Below are positions 32,048-41,358 of a stretch of 61,905 nucleotides of DNA, one piece after another. The translations under genes were made by a program, and so were the position numbers. The stretch is from contig DUEL01000001.1 of the NCBI GenBank assembly GCA_011192125.1, forward strand, positions 14,846 through 76,750, read 5' to 3'. Source of the stretch: Thermoflexia bacterium (GTDB taxonomy: Bacteria; Chloroflexota; Anaerolineae; B4-G1; DUEL01). Below the pieces are notes generated by a model. That model saw nothing but the letters and a program-made list of their open reading frames with translations, had not been told where the DNA came from and made no database searches. Position 1 is the stretch's first letter; the number at the start of each line of letters is the position of its first letter.

Positions 32048-32611
32048 ATGAAATCCTCCCTTTCTCCCATCCCAGCCAACAGCCCCGGCTTTGAGTTCGT
32101 GTACGTAGCCAACCAACGCTGCGAATGCGGCGGGTATTTCGCCACGGTGAACCAAAGCCTGCAGGGCTCCCCCACCCACCCGACGGAGCGGGTCCTGGCC
32201 CGGTGCGAGGCCTGCGGGGCCGAGCGGGCCTTCGTGTTCGACATCTCCTCCTTCTTCGGGAAGTTCGAACGGTACGACCGCTTCCAGCAGACGGAGGACA
32301 CGTTTCGACGGGCGATGGCTGCTCTACGCGCAGGCAAACCGGCCGAGGCGGAGGCCGCACTGCGAGAGGTGGTGGATCCGGAGAAAGGGGAACCGGCCTT
32401 CGCCTGGGGACACTACCACCTCGGCCGGGTTCTCCTGATGCAAGGGCGTGCAAAAGAGGCCGTGGCCGCCTTGGAGAGGGCGGTCGCCATCCAGCCCCTG
32501 GAGCCGGACATCCACCGCGTCTTGGCCCGCGCGCTCCAGGCCGCCGGGCAGAAGGAACGGGCGCAGAGACACCTCCAGCGAGCGGAGGAACTGAAGGCCC
32601 GCTTCGGATGA
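32048..32611 (+). CDS. TPR-repeat protein with N-terminal cysteine pairs
   Basis: A 187-residue soluble protein. The N-terminus has a likely zinc site from two pairs (RCECGG and RCEACG, residues ~18-58). The C-terminal half holds three tetratricopeptide helices pairs (GHYHLGRVLLMQGRAKEAVA, HRVLARALQAAGQKERAQ). TPR domains mediate protein contacts; partners are unknown. It is convergent with comM, six bases away, without a visible terminator. Confidence 0.75.
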   Translation: MKSSLSPIPANSPGFEFVYVANQRCECGGYFATVNQSLQGSPTHPTERVLARCEACGAERAFVFDISSFFGKFERYDRFQQTEDTFRRAMAALRAGKPAEAEAALREVVDPEKGEPAFAWGHYHLGRVLLMQGRAKEAVAALERAVAIQPLEPDIHRVLARALQAAGQKERAQRHLQRAEELKARFG

Positions 32612-32616
32612 CCCCC

Positions 32617-34143
32617 TTATCCCCCCACCCTCCGCGGTCGGTACTGGATCGCCTCGGCCAGGTGCGCGGTCTCGATCCGCTCGCTCCCGGCCAGGTCGGC
32701 GACGGTCCGGGCCAGTTTCAGGATCCGATGGAAGGCCCGCGCGCTCATCTGCAACTGCTGCATCGCCGCCCGCACCAGTGACCGTCCGGCGTCGTCCAGG
32801 CGACAGAACTCCCGCACCTCCACCGGCCCCATCTCCGCGTTGCACGTGAGAGGCGTGCCCGCGAACCGTCGCCGTTGAACCTCCCGCGCCCGCTCCACTC
32901 GCTCCCGGATGGCAGCGGAAGGCTCACCACGGCGGTCGTCGGTCAGTTTCTCGTAATCCACCCTGGGGACCTCAATGTGGATGTCGATCCGGTCCAGCAG
33001 GGGACCGGAGATCCGCTTCTGATACCGGGTCACCGTCGCCGGGCTGCAGGTACACTCCCGGACCGGATCCCCCCAGTACCCGCAGGGGCAGGGGTTCATC
33101 GCCGCGACAAGCATGAAGCGTGCGGGGAAGGTAAGAGTTCCCGTGGAGCGGGAGATGGTGACCACACCGTCCTCCATCGGCTGGCGCAGCCCCTCCAGCG
33201 CACGGCTGCCGAACTCCGGCAGTTCGTCCAGGAAGAGAACCCCCCGGTGGGCCAGACTGATCTCACCAGGGCGGGGCCAGTGCCCCCCGCCGACCAGCCC
33301 GGCGTGGCTGATAGTGTGGTGAGGCGACCGGAAGGGACGGTGGCGGATCAGCGGTGTGTCGTTGGGGAGGAGGCCGGCTACACTGTAGATTTTGGTCACC
33401 TCCAGCGCCTCCTCCAGGCCCATCTCGGGGAGGATGGAGGGGACAGAGCGGGCCAGGAGGGTCTTGCCCGCCCCCGGCGGCCCGACCATCAGGACGTTGT
33501 GCCCGCCCGCAGCCGCCACCTCCAGCGCCCGCTTGGCGTGCTCCTGCCCCTTGATGTCGGCGAAGTCGGCCGCGTATTTCGGCGGGGAGAGGTCGGCCGG
33601 ATCCCACGTCGGCCGGTAAGGGGGGATCTCCCGCAGCCCCTGCAGGTGGACCGCTAACTGGCCGAGATCCTCCACCGGGATCACCTCCAGACCCTCCACC
33701 AACGCCGCCTCGGGCGCATCCGCCGCCGGGACGAAGATCCGTCGCAGCCCGGCCTCCCGCGCGACAGCAGCGATGGGGAGGACGCCGGGGATGTGGCGGA
33801 CGGAGCCGTCGAGGGAGAGTTCCCCCACGAACAGGGCACCCTCCACCGCCTGGGGCCACGCCTGCTCGGAAGCGAGGAGAATCCCCACCGCGATGGGCAG
33901 GTCGTAGGCCGGGCCGGCCTTGCGGATGTCGGCCGGGGCGAGGTTGATGGTGAGCCGCTTGCGCGGAAAGATCAGGCCGGAGTTGCGGATCGCCGCCCGC
34001 ACCCGCTCACTGGACTCCTTGATCGCGGCGTCGGGCAGACCAACGATGGTGAGGGATGGAAGACCTTTAGAGGCATCGACCTCTACCTGGACGAGGATCC
34101 CATCAAGACCGAGGAGGGCACAACTGAGGACTTTGGCCAGCAT
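32617..34143 (-). CDS. comM: YifB/ComM family AAA+ Mg-chelatase-like ATPase
   Basis: A 508-residue protein with an N-terminal Lon-protease-like domain ([21 protein letters not shown]), central Mg-chelatase AAA+ module (Walker [16 protein letters not shown], Walker B FLDELPEF) and a C-terminal domain ([19 protein letters not shown]). In competent bacteria ComM is a helicase that speeds branch migration during transformation. With comEC in the same window, natural uptake of DNA is plausible, though the ComEC nuclease centre seems degenerate. No start conflict: ATG 34143. Confidence 0.93.
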   Translation of the reverse strand: MLAKVLSCALLGLDGILVQVEVDASKGLPSLTIVGLPDAAIKESSERVRAAIRNSGLIFPRKRLTINLAPADIRKAGPAYDLPIAVGILLASEQAWPQAVEGALFVGELSLDGSVRHIPGVLPIAAVAREAGLRRIFVPAADAPEAALVEGLEVIPVEDLGQLAVHLQGLREIPPYRPTWDPADLSPPKYAADFADIKGQEHAKRALEVAAAGGHNVLMVGPPGAGKTLLARSVPSILPEMGLEEALEVTKIYSVAGLLPNDTPLIRHRPFRSPHHTISHAGLVGGGHWPRPGEISLAHRGVLFLDELPEFGSRALEGLRQPMEDGVVTISRSTGTLTFPARFMLVAAMNPCPCGYWGDPVRECTCSPATVTRYQKRISGPLLDRIDIHIEVPRVDYEKLTDDRRGEPSAAIRERVERAREVQRRRFAGTPLTCNAEMGPVEVREFCRLDDAGRSLVRAAMQQLQMSARAFHRILKLARTVADLAGSERIETAHLAEAIQYRPRRVGG

Positions 34144-34254
34144 TGTCGGCTCCGACGAAAGGGTTTGGCAGGACAGAGTTTACCACAGATGGACATGGAG
34201 AGCAAGCCACCTCACCGATTCGCCAGGGCTTTTCTGGGGAGCAAGTGATGACAA

Positions 34255-34300
34255 CCGGACTTCACCTCAGAGAGGCACAGGGAACGCAGAGAACTGTTGG
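34255..34300. repeat. Degenerate CACAGAG-family repeat
   Basis: A single arm (CAGAGAGGCACAGGGAACGC) lies between the divergent-end genes at 34144-34310. Confidence 0.5.
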
Positions 34301-34310
34301 GGAAGAGGAG

Positions 34311-36065
34311 CTAGTTCAGTCCGAAGACGGCGAAGTAAAGGAGCAGTTGCAGAAGCATGTCGATGGCGGTGAAGACAAAGAAGGCGAGGAAGAGGGCATT
34401 GCCCTCCCGCCGTCGAACGAAGAGCACCGTCACAGCCCCGGCGACGACGGCCGCCCCGGCCGGCACGCCCCAGCGAAACGCAGGCCCCATCGGCTGACCG
34501 TGGGGTGGGAAGATGAAGGTGAGCACCACCTCCAGAAGGAGCACCCCGCCCAACATCAGGCGTGGCCCCCTGGCTCGCAGGTCTTCCTCGCTACTCACCA
34601 AGTAATAGAAGGCCAGTGCTGTCAACGGCAACAGCGCCCAGAGGATCGTCATCGGTCCGATCGCCAGCGCCACAAGCGAGAGCCGCATCAGCAGGCTGAA
34701 GAACTGATCGGCCAGGTCCCACGGCGTTATGGCGTTGTAGGCCTGCTTCACCCCCGACGCCGTGCTGGCGTAGACTACCCGGTACCGCCCGAACCCCCCG
34801 GGCTCCAGCCAAGCCAGATGGAGGTCGAAATAAGCGTCCGCTGCGATCGTCGGGCGCAGCGACGGACGATCGGAGGCGGTGACGATGTGCTCGGTCTCCG
34901 CACCAAGGATGGGCGACCATCCCGGATCTGCAGCCCACGCCACGCCGCCCCCCGGCCCCAGAGCCAGGAGAGAAAGCACATCTATCGACCGCGCCTCGCT
35001 CGGCCCCACGATCCGGAAGTCGGGCATCTGATCCCGCACCAGGGCCAGCAGCGCGATCTGCGGCTCCATCCGGCCGCTCTCGCTGCGCGCCACCTCGCTG
35101 AGCGCGACCAGAAGGGGCGAGCGTTGCCCCTCCAGCGGGGCGACCCCCGTGGGGTCCCGCCCTCGCTCCAGTTGGATCGTCTCCACCCTTCGCTCCTGGG
35201 GGAGTCCGATCAAGAAGTAAGCATACTGCGCTTCGGAGGAGATCTCCCTCAGATCCTCAACCACCCACAACACATAGGCCGTATCCAGATCGAGCCCCAG
35301 GGTCGGGCCGTCCACCCGCTGGCCCATACGGAGGAACACCTCCGCCAGCCTCTCCGGTCCGGCGAGGTCGCCTGTCTCAGGGACGAAGACCGCGTACTCG
35401 ATCGACTGCTTGTTGGCACCAGAGGCACGCTGCCACGCGAGGTGGAGATACCCGTCTCGGTCCATCTGCGCCGCGATGGTCGTCGCGTCCACGGCGAACA
35501 GCGTCTGGCGGGCCATCACCCCTCCATCCGGTTCAATCAGCGCCCACTGCACCCCATCCGCGTCGACCCAGAGCGCGTGGAAATCCCCCACAGCATCTTG
35601 GATCAACCGGGGGGCGGAGGGCCGACCATCCATCGTCTCGGAAAGCGTCTGCGGGCCCTGCAACACGCCCCCCTCAGGGTCCAGCAGGACGTAACGGATC
35701 GACCCATCGCCCTCCTCACGCCACAGCAGGTGGAGTCGACCCGCTCCGTCCACCCGCAACTGGGGATCCCGTCCCTTCTCGGAGACAGCGAGCACCTGGT
35801 CGAACACCACCCGTCCGCTCGGGTCGATCCGGGCCAGTTCGAGCCGATCGTCGGCGTTGGACCAGACCAGGTAGACGCCGCCGGGGGGCGCAGGGCAGAG
35901 GGCAACCGGCCGGTTGACGGAGGAGGTGCCGATGACCCGCCCGCGGCTCCATTCCTCGGACGCACGGGGGGTCAGCGGAGAGACGTAGGAAGCGGCCCAC
36001 GCGATCAGCGCCGCCGCGCCCAGAACCACAACGAACGTCAGAGCAATCCGCCCGACCTTTCCCAT
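34311..36065 (-). CDS. Large membrane protein with repeat (propeller-like) extracytoplasmic domain
   Basis: A 584-residue protein not recognised by name. An N-terminal helix (IALTFVVVLGAAALIAWAA) acts as signal anchor. Residues ~45-440 form repeated beta units of the type DGAGRLHLLWREEGDGS / DRDGYLHLAWQRASG / AYFDLHLAWLEPGGF, suggesting a beta-propeller sensing or binding domain outside the membrane. The last ~150 residues hold four or so helices. It follows dppC in the same direction (155 bases away) and may belong to the transporter operon. AAGGAGGAGGG precedes ATG 36065. Confidence 0.7.
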   Translation of the reverse strand: MGKVGRIALTFVVVLGAAALIAWAASYVSPLTPRASEEWSRGRVIGTSSVNRPVALCPAPPGGVYLVWSNADDRLELARIDPSGRVVFDQVLAVSEKGRDPQLRVDGAGRLHLLWREEGDGSIRYVLLDPEGGVLQGPQTLSETMDGRPSAPRLIQDAVGDFHALWVDADGVQWALIEPDGGVMARQTLFAVDATTIAAQMDRDGYLHLAWQRASGANKQSIEYAVFVPETGDLAGPERLAEVFLRMGQRVDGPTLGLDLDTAYVLWVVEDLREISSEAQYAYFLIGLPQERRVETIQLERGRDPTGVAPLEGQRSPLLVALSEVARSESGRMEPQIALLALVRDQMPDFRIVGPSEARSIDVLSLLALGPGGGVAWAADPGWSPILGAETEHIVTASDRPSLRPTIAADAYFDLHLAWLEPGGFGRYRVVYASTASGVKQAYNAITPWDLADQFFSLLMRLSLVALAIGPMTILWALLPLTALAFYYLVSSEEDLRARGPRLMLGGVLLLEVVLTFIFPPHGQPMGPAFRWGVPAGAAVVAGAVTVLFVRRREGNALFLAFFVFTAIDMLLQLLLYFAVFGLN

Positions 36066-36219
36066 CCCTCCTCCTTGGCGGCTTTTCTCCGCTGCAAAAT
36101 GGGGGTACGCCCCTCCACTGCGAAGCGTACCCCCGCTGCTCTTGTCCGGCTCGGCGAAAAATCGCCGCCGTTCCGGTTCGTCTTGGAAACCTGCGTAGTG
36201 CCCCCTCCGGGGTTCTTTC

Positions 36220-37212
36220 TCAGGCCTTTGCCGCCCTGGCCGCGGCGCGGCGCGCCTTGCGACGCTTCCTCCGCGCGGCCCGGACCAGCGCCGTGCCACG
36301 CATCGTTGGGTCGAGGGCATCCCGCAGCCCGTCGCCCAGGAAGTTGAAGGCGAGCATAGTCAACGTGATCGCCAAGCCGGGGAAGATCGTCAGATGGGGC
36401 GTCGCCCGCAACCCCCGCCAACCCTCGGAGACCATCTGGCCCCAACTCGGGATCGGCGGCGGCACACCGAGACCGATGAAGCTGAGCGTCGCCTCGGTGA
36501 GGATCAGGCCCGGGATGCCCAGCGTCAGAGAGACGATCGCCGGCCCCAGACTGTTGGGCAACAGGTGGCGGGCGATGATGCGGGCGTGGCTGGCTCCCAC
36601 CATTTTGGCCGCCAGCACGAACTCCTTCTCGCGCAGCGAGAGGAACTGGCCCCGGATCAGCCGGGCCATCCCCATCCATCCGACCACGCCGATGGCGATG
36701 AAGATGTTGATCATGCCCTGGATGGCGTTCTCGGAGGGAAGGACCACCATAATGAGGATGATGAAGAGGAGTGTGGGGAACCCGTACATCACGTCCACAA
36801 ACCGCATCATCAGGTTATCCACCCGGCCACCAATGTAGCCGGAGATAGAGCCATAGGTAACGCCGATGATCAGCGAGGTCAACGAACCGACAATGGCGAC
36901 GGTCAGCGATACGCGGGTGCCCCACCAGACCCGGCTGAACACGTCCCGGCCCAGTTTGTCGGTGCCGAAGATGTGGTCGGGCCAGCGGGGGCCGATCCGC
37001 GTGTTCTCGTAGTCCGCCTCACGATAACTGTACGGCGGGAGGAAATCCGCCGTCAGGGCGCAGAAGACAAGGATACCGACGAAGATCAGCCCGGCCACCG
37101 CCATCCGGTTGCGCAGCAACCGGTGCCAGGCATCCTGCCAAAGGCTCACGCCTCGCTCGAGGAACTGTTCCTCTTCATGCCGCTTTGCCCGCTCAGATGC
37201 GCTCAAACCCAT
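36220..37212 (-). CDS. dppC: Dipeptide/oligopeptide ABC transporter permease DppC
   Basis: A 330-residue MetI-fold permease. It has the N-terminal cytoplasmic/first-helix domain (LWQDAWHRLLRNRMAVAG), six membrane helices, the EAA loop (AAKMVGASHARIIARHLLPN) and the DppC end motif NFLGDGLRDALDPTMRG. The C-terminal tail is Arg/Ala/Lys-rich. It pairs with DppB to form the channel for peptides delivered by the binding protein at 38525-40225. AAAGGAG precedes the ATG. Confidence 0.93.
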   Translation of the reverse strand: MGLSASERAKRHEEEQFLERGVSLWQDAWHRLLRNRMAVAGLIFVGILVFCALTADFLPPYSYREADYENTRIGPRWPDHIFGTDKLGRDVFSRVWWGTRVSLTVAIVGSLTSLIIGVTYGSISGYIGGRVDNLMMRFVDVMYGFPTLLFIILIMVVLPSENAIQGMINIFIAIGVVGWMGMARLIRGQFLSLREKEFVLAAKMVGASHARIIARHLLPNSLGPAIVSLTLGIPGLILTEATLSFIGLGVPPPIPSWGQMVSEGWRGLRATPHLTIFPGLAITLTMLAFNFLGDGLRDALDPTMRGTALVRAARRKRRKARRAAARAAKA

Positions 37213-37241
37213 TGGCCGCTCCTTTCCTTATCCCCATCCGC

Positions 37242-38375
37242 CTAGTCGAACCGGATGCGGGGGTCGATGAAACCGTAGGCGATGTCCACCGCCAGGTTGA
37301 ACAGCACCAGCGCTACCGAGTAGATGAGGATGGTCCCCATAATGAGGGTGTAATCCCGATCTGTGACCGCGCTGACGAAGAACTTACCGATCCCACCGAT
37401 GGAGAAGACCCACTCCACCAGGAACGACCCGGTCAGCCAGGCCGCCATCATCGGGCCGAGGACCGTGGTCACGGGGATCAGGGAGTTCTTCAGCGCGTGC
37501 CGGAGGACCACCACCCGCTCGGCCAACCCTTTCGCCCGGGCGGTGCGGATGTAGTCGGCGCGGATGACCTCCAGCATACTGGCGCGGGTGAGACGGGCGA
37601 TGAAGGCCATACCGCCGGTGCCCAGCGTGATGGCGGGCATAATCACCTGTTTCCAGGACTCACCCCATCCGTAGGTGGGCAGCCATCCCAGCCAGAGGGC
37701 GAAGACGAGGATCAACACAATGCCGAGGATGAAGTTAGGGATGGAGACCCCCAACATCGAGATGAACATCGCGACGTAGTCGATCCAGGTATTCTGCTTC
37801 AGCGCCGAGATGATGCCCAGTGGGATGCCGATGAGCAACGCCAATGTGACGGAGACCAACCCCACCTGGGCTGAGACCATCACCGGAGCCAGGGTGAGGA
37901 ACCGTTTCACCGCCTCAAACCGATCCCGCCAGGTGATGTAGATGTAGGCAACCGGCTCTCCGTTGGTCTTGACCACAAGCGCCTTAGAATCGAAGATAGA
38001 AGGAGGTTCGGCAAAGGTCATTGAACTGGCCGCCGTACCGAACTCGTCTCTCAGATGCTCCCGCAACACATCCACCAAGAAGTTGCCACCGAAGAGCATC
38101 TGGTTGACCGTCCGCCCTGGCCGTCGCAACGACGGCCCGAAGTCGAAGTGGAGGATCAGCCGGCCCATATAGTTCAAATACTGCTGCCACACCGGCTTGT
38201 CCAGGCCGTACTTCGCCATCATATTGGCCCGGATCTCCGGCGGGATCGGGCGGCCCGACGAGCCCGCCGTGAACGGCCCTCCCGGCACGATCTGCATCAT
38301 CCCGAAGGTGACCACCGTGATCAGGATGAGCACCGGGATATTCCACAGAATTCGCCGCAGGATAAATCGTTGCAT
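37242..38375 (-). CDS. dppB: Dipeptide/oligopeptide ABC transporter permease DppB
   Basis: A 377-residue permease, longer than the usual ~310-340 because of a wide extracytoplasmic segment between helix 1 and helix 2 (residues ~40-165). MQRFILRRILWNIPVLILIT starts it, the EAA loop is RTARAKGLAERVVVLRHALKN, and the end is LVDIAYGFIDPRIRFD. It lies 29 bases before dppC. A strong hairpin (38480-38510) separates it from the binding-protein gene. Confidence 0.93.
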   Translation of the reverse strand: MQRFILRRILWNIPVLILITVVTFGMMQIVPGGPFTAGSSGRPIPPEIRANMMAKYGLDKPVWQQYLNYMGRLILHFDFGPSLRRPGRTVNQMLFGGNFLVDVLREHLRDEFGTAASSMTFAEPPSIFDSKALVVKTNGEPVAYIYITWRDRFEAVKRFLTLAPVMVSAQVGLVSVTLALLIGIPLGIISALKQNTWIDYVAMFISMLGVSIPNFILGIVLILVFALWLGWLPTYGWGESWKQVIMPAITLGTGGMAFIARLTRASMLEVIRADYIRTARAKGLAERVVVLRHALKNSLIPVTTVLGPMMAAWLTGSFLVEWVFSIGGIGKFFVSAVTDRDYTLIMGTILIYSVALVLFNLAVDIAYGFIDPRIRFD

Positions 38376-38479
38376 ATCACCGTCTCCTCAGACAGGACTT
38401 TCGGTGTCGTCTTGTGCCCATTCACAGGCCCGCGAGCGGAACTCGCGCCCCTGCGAGCGGGCCCAAGCTCTTTAGGAAG

Positions 38480-38510
38480 GGCCCTGGGGGCCTTTGAGGC
38501 CCCCAGGGCC
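38480..38510. terminator. Strong hairpin between the binding-protein and dppB genes
   Basis: A perfect 13-bp stem GGCCCTGGGGGCC with a five-base loop. No T-run follows on the minus strand, so I expect partial termination or 3'-end protection, which would keep binding-protein mRNA more abundant than permease mRNA. Confidence 0.65.
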
Positions 38511-38524
38511 TGGCAGCCTAGAGG

Positions 38525-40225
38525 CTAGTCGTTGCAGGAGTCGAGGACCTCCAGATAGGCACCCCACTCCATGTTGACGACGTTGACGTTGATGCCCAGG
38601 TTGGTCTCCCACTGCTCCTCAACCGCCTCGATGACGTCCTCGTTGCCGCGGTTGAACCAGAGCTGGATGGTGATCTCACCCGGGTCGGTGACGCCCAGTT
38701 CCTCCATGGCCGCCTGCAGGTACTGCTGCGCCGCATCCAGGTCGAACTGGTAGCCGACCTTGCCGCAGCCCTGGTAGCCGGGGATCTCCGGCGGGATCAC
38801 GCCGCAGGCCTCGACGCGCCAGGGCATGTTCAGGACGGCGTCCAGGATCGCCCGCTTGTCGATGGAGGAGGCCAGCGCCTTGCGGAAGTTCAGGTTCTGG
38901 GTCGCGCCCAGCGCGGTGTTCAGGCCGATGTAGTAGGTGCCGGGGCGCGGCATCCGGACGAAGTGCTCAGGCATCTCCTCCAGGATGCGCGGCAGCTCCT
39001 CGCTGGGATAGCCGGAGACGTCCAGCTCGCCCCGCTCGTAGGCGGCCAACGCCGTGGCGTCCTCGACGATGATGGGGAACTCCACCCGCTCGATGGTCAC
39101 CTGATCGGCATCGTGGTAGTTGGGGTTCTTCTCGATGGTCAGGTGATCCTCGTGCGCCCACTCGGTCAGCACGTAGGGGCCGTTCCCCACGAAGTTCCCC
39201 GGCTCGGTCCAGGCGTCACCGTACTGCTCGATGACGTCCAGCCGGATCGGGTAGGTGGTGAAGAAGGCCAGGATGCTGTCGAAGAACGCCTGCGGCTTGT
39301 CCAGGGTGATCTCCAGCGTGTAATCGTCCACCGCGCGCACGCCCACGGTGGAGGGATCGTCGGTCTCACCCAGGTTGTAGGCCTCGGCGCCGGAGATGTA
39401 CCACATCACGTAGGAGTACTCCGCCGCCGTCTCTGGGTTCAGGAGCCGCAGGATCCCGTCCACGTAGTGCTGGGCCAGCACCGGCTCGCCATCCGACCAG
39501 GTGGCGTCCTGGCGCAGGTGGATGGTGTAGACCGTGCCGTCCTCCGACACCTCGTAGGACTCGGCGCCCGCCGGCTCGATGGTGCCGTCGCCCTTATAGC
39601 GGTAGAGCGGCTCCATCAGCTGGTTCAGCACCATGTGGGAGGTGGTGTCGGTGGCCAGGTTGACGTCCAGCGTCGGCGGCTCGGTGCCCAGGCGGACCCG
39701 CAGGGTGTCTCGGCCCTCAGGCAGCCGCCACTTCATGAAGTGAGGCGCGCCGAAGGGCGGGAACTCGTACTCGATGTCCGGGTTCACCAGACCGGTGCGG
39801 TCGTAGTGGAAGATGGGGACGACCGCCGCGTAGTCGGTGACCAGGATCTGCTCCGCCTGCTGCCACAGCGCCTCGCGGGCCGCCGCATCGGTCTCCACCA
39901 ACGCCTGGTCCACCAGGTCACGGAAGGTCTGGTCATCCCAGAAGGTGTACTGGAACGGCGAGTCGGGGTGGAAGACCTCGTTGACGATGTTGTTGGCGTC
40001 GGCGTAGTCCATCACCCAGCCCATCCGGTAGGCGTTGTAGGTGCACTGCGCCCCAAGCCCTTCCTCTTCCTCCGGCGTCACCGGAACGGGGACGGTCACC
40101 TCGACCTCCTTGATCTCCGGAGGAACGGTCACCACCACCGTCTGGACCTGAGGCTGGCACGCGGTGATCAGCATCGCAGCGAGCACCACGACACCCGCCA
40201 GAAGGTACCACGTCCGGGTTTTCAT
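38525..40225 (-). CDS. Peptide ABC transporter substrate-binding lipoprotein, apparently circularly permuted
   Basis: A 566-residue cluster-C (DppA/OppA) binding protein with a lipobox (LITAC, Cys23) and a Val/Glu/Pro linker to about residue 56. The order of parts is abnormal. Residues 61-171 (AYRMGWVMDYADANN, FRDLVDQALVETD, EQILVTDYAAVVPIFH, FGAPHFMKWRL) match what is normally the C-terminal end of DppA. Residues 172 onward (RDTLRVRLGTEPPTLDVNL, then VSEDGTVYTIHLRQDATWSDG) are the normal N-terminus. The protein stops at NVNVVNMEWGAYLEVL, exactly where a normal DppA would continue into the block moved to the front. The gene is uninterrupted, with AAGGAGG before ATG 40225, and sits between dppF and dppB. 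Confidence 0.9.
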   Translation of the reverse strand: MKTRTWYLLAGVVVLAAMLITACQPQVQTVVVTVPPEIKEVEVTVPVPVTPEEEEGLGAQCTYNAYRMGWVMDYADANNIVNEVFHPDSPFQYTFWDDQTFRDLVDQALVETDAAAREALWQQAEQILVTDYAAVVPIFHYDRTGLVNPDIEYEFPPFGAPHFMKWRLPEGRDTLRVRLGTEPPTLDVNLATDTTSHMVLNQLMEPLYRYKGDGTIEPAGAESYEVSEDGTVYTIHLRQDATWSDGEPVLAQHYVDGILRLLNPETAAEYSYVMWYISGAEAYNLGETDDPSTVGVRAVDDYTLEITLDKPQAFFDSILAFFTTYPIRLDVIEQYGDAWTEPGNFVGNGPYVLTEWAHEDHLTIEKNPNYHDADQVTIERVEFPIIVEDATALAAYERGELDVSGYPSEELPRILEEMPEHFVRMPRPGTYYIGLNTALGATQNLNFRKALASSIDKRAILDAVLNMPWRVEACGVIPPEIPGYQGCGKVGYQFDLDAAQQYLQAAMEELGVTDPGEITIQLWFNRGNEDVIEAVEEQWETNLGINVNVVNMEWGAYLEVLDSCND

Positions 40226-40374
40226 TTTCTCCTCCTTACTCCTCTAAGATTTACTGTCTGACAGACTCTTCGTACGATCCGTCGTTTGCCTCACCGAGGC
40301 CATCCTGCTCCGCCCGATAACCATCACCTCCTTTCCGTAGGCTGAAGGCGATATGCTCTTGATGCACAATCCGC

Positions 40375-41358
40375 TCACACGCGGTGACAGGCCACCCAGT
40401 GGCCCGGCTTCACTTCCCGGAACTCCGGCTCCTCCTCGAAGCACACGTCCATCGCCACCGGGCACCGGGTGTTGAAGTTGCAGCCTTTCGGCGGATTCGC
40501 CGGACTGGGGATGTCTCCCTCCAGGATGATCCGCTGCCGTTTCTCCTCGACCTCGGGATCGGGCACCGGCACCGCGCTCATCAGCGCCTGGGTGTAGGGG
40601 TGCAGCGGGTTGAGGTAGATCTCGTCCCGATCGGTCAACTCCACGATCTTGCCCAGGTACATCACCGCCATCCGGTCGCTGATGTGCCGGACCATGCTCA
40701 GGTCGTGGGCGATGAAGAGGTAGGTCAACCCCAACCGCTCCTGCAGGTCCTCCAGCAGGTTGACCACCTGGGCCTGGATCGAGACGTCCAGAGAAGAGAT
40801 CGGCTCATCGCAGACGATGAAGTCGGGGTTCAATGCCAGCGCGCGGGCGATGCCGATCCGCTGCCGCTGACCGCCGGAGAACTCGTGGGGGTACCGGTTG
40901 ACGAAGTAAGGGTTGAGGCCGACCAGCCGGAGCAACTCCTGGACCCGCTCCGTCTTCTCCCTGCCGTGGGCCACGCCATGCACCTCCAGCGGCTCGGCGA
41001 TGATCGACCCCACCGTCATCCGCGGGTTGAGCGAGGCGTAGGGGTCCTGGAAGATCATCTGCATCCGCCGCCGCATCCGGCGCATCTCCTCTCCCTTCAG
41101 CCGGAAGAGGTCCACGCCGTCAAAGAGGACCTGCCCGTCGGTCGGCTCGTAGAGACGGAGGATCGTCCGGCCCACGGTCGTCTTCCCACTGCCGGTCTCC
41201 CCAACCAGACCCAACGTCTCTCCCTTGTAAATGTCGAACGAGACGTCGTCCACCGCTTTAATGTCGCCAACGTGGCGTTGGATGATGAGGCCTCGGGTGA
41301 TCGGGAAGTACTTCTTCAGGTGGCGGACCTGAATCAGGGGCACTCTCTCGGCGACCAT
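40375..41358 (-). CDS. dppF: Dipeptide/oligopeptide ABC transporter ATPase DppF
   Basis: A 327-residue ATPase. Walker A is GETGSGKT, the Q-loop [16 protein letters not shown], signature FSGGQRQRI, Walker [13 protein letters not shown] and the H-loop IAHDLS. The C-terminal oligopeptide-transporter extension has the cysteine motif ([14 protein letters not shown]) seen in DppD/DppF proteins that hold an iron-sulfur cluster. ATG 41358 shares one base with the dppD stop (TAATG). A 149-base gap with a TGTCTGACAGAC palindrome separates it from the binding-protein gene. Confidence 0.94.
   Translation of the reverse strand: MVAERVPLIQVRHLKKYFPITRGLIIQRHVGDIKAVDDVSFDIYKGETLGLVGETGSGKTTVGRTILRLYEPTDGQVLFDGVDLFRLKGEEMRRMRRRMQMIFQDPYASLNPRMTVGSIIAEPLEVHGVAHGREKTERVQELLRLVGLNPYFVNRYPHEFSGGQRQRIGIARALALNPDFIVCDEPISSLDVSIQAQVVNLLEDLQERLGLTYLFIAHDLSMVRHISDRMAVMYLGKIVELTDRDEIYLNPLHPYTQALMSAVPVPDPEVEEKRQRIILEGDIPSPANPPKGCNFNTRCPVAMDVCFEEEPEFREVKPGHWVACHRV

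Noticed and set aside
34143..36347. 734-codon plus-strand ORF opposite the large membrane protein
   Set aside because: It starts inside the comM end, lies antisense to a protein with coherent membrane helices and beta repeats, and its composition is that of a shadow frame.
38525..40225. Explaining the binding-protein block order by a duplicated or fused second protein
   Set aside because: The moved block occurs once only and the normal place at the C-terminus is missing, which fits permutation rather than duplication or fusion.
38963..40261. 432-codon plus-strand ORF opposite the binding protein
   Set aside because: It is antisense to the clear lipoprotein gene, with Val/His/Arg/Leu-rich shadow composition and no motif.
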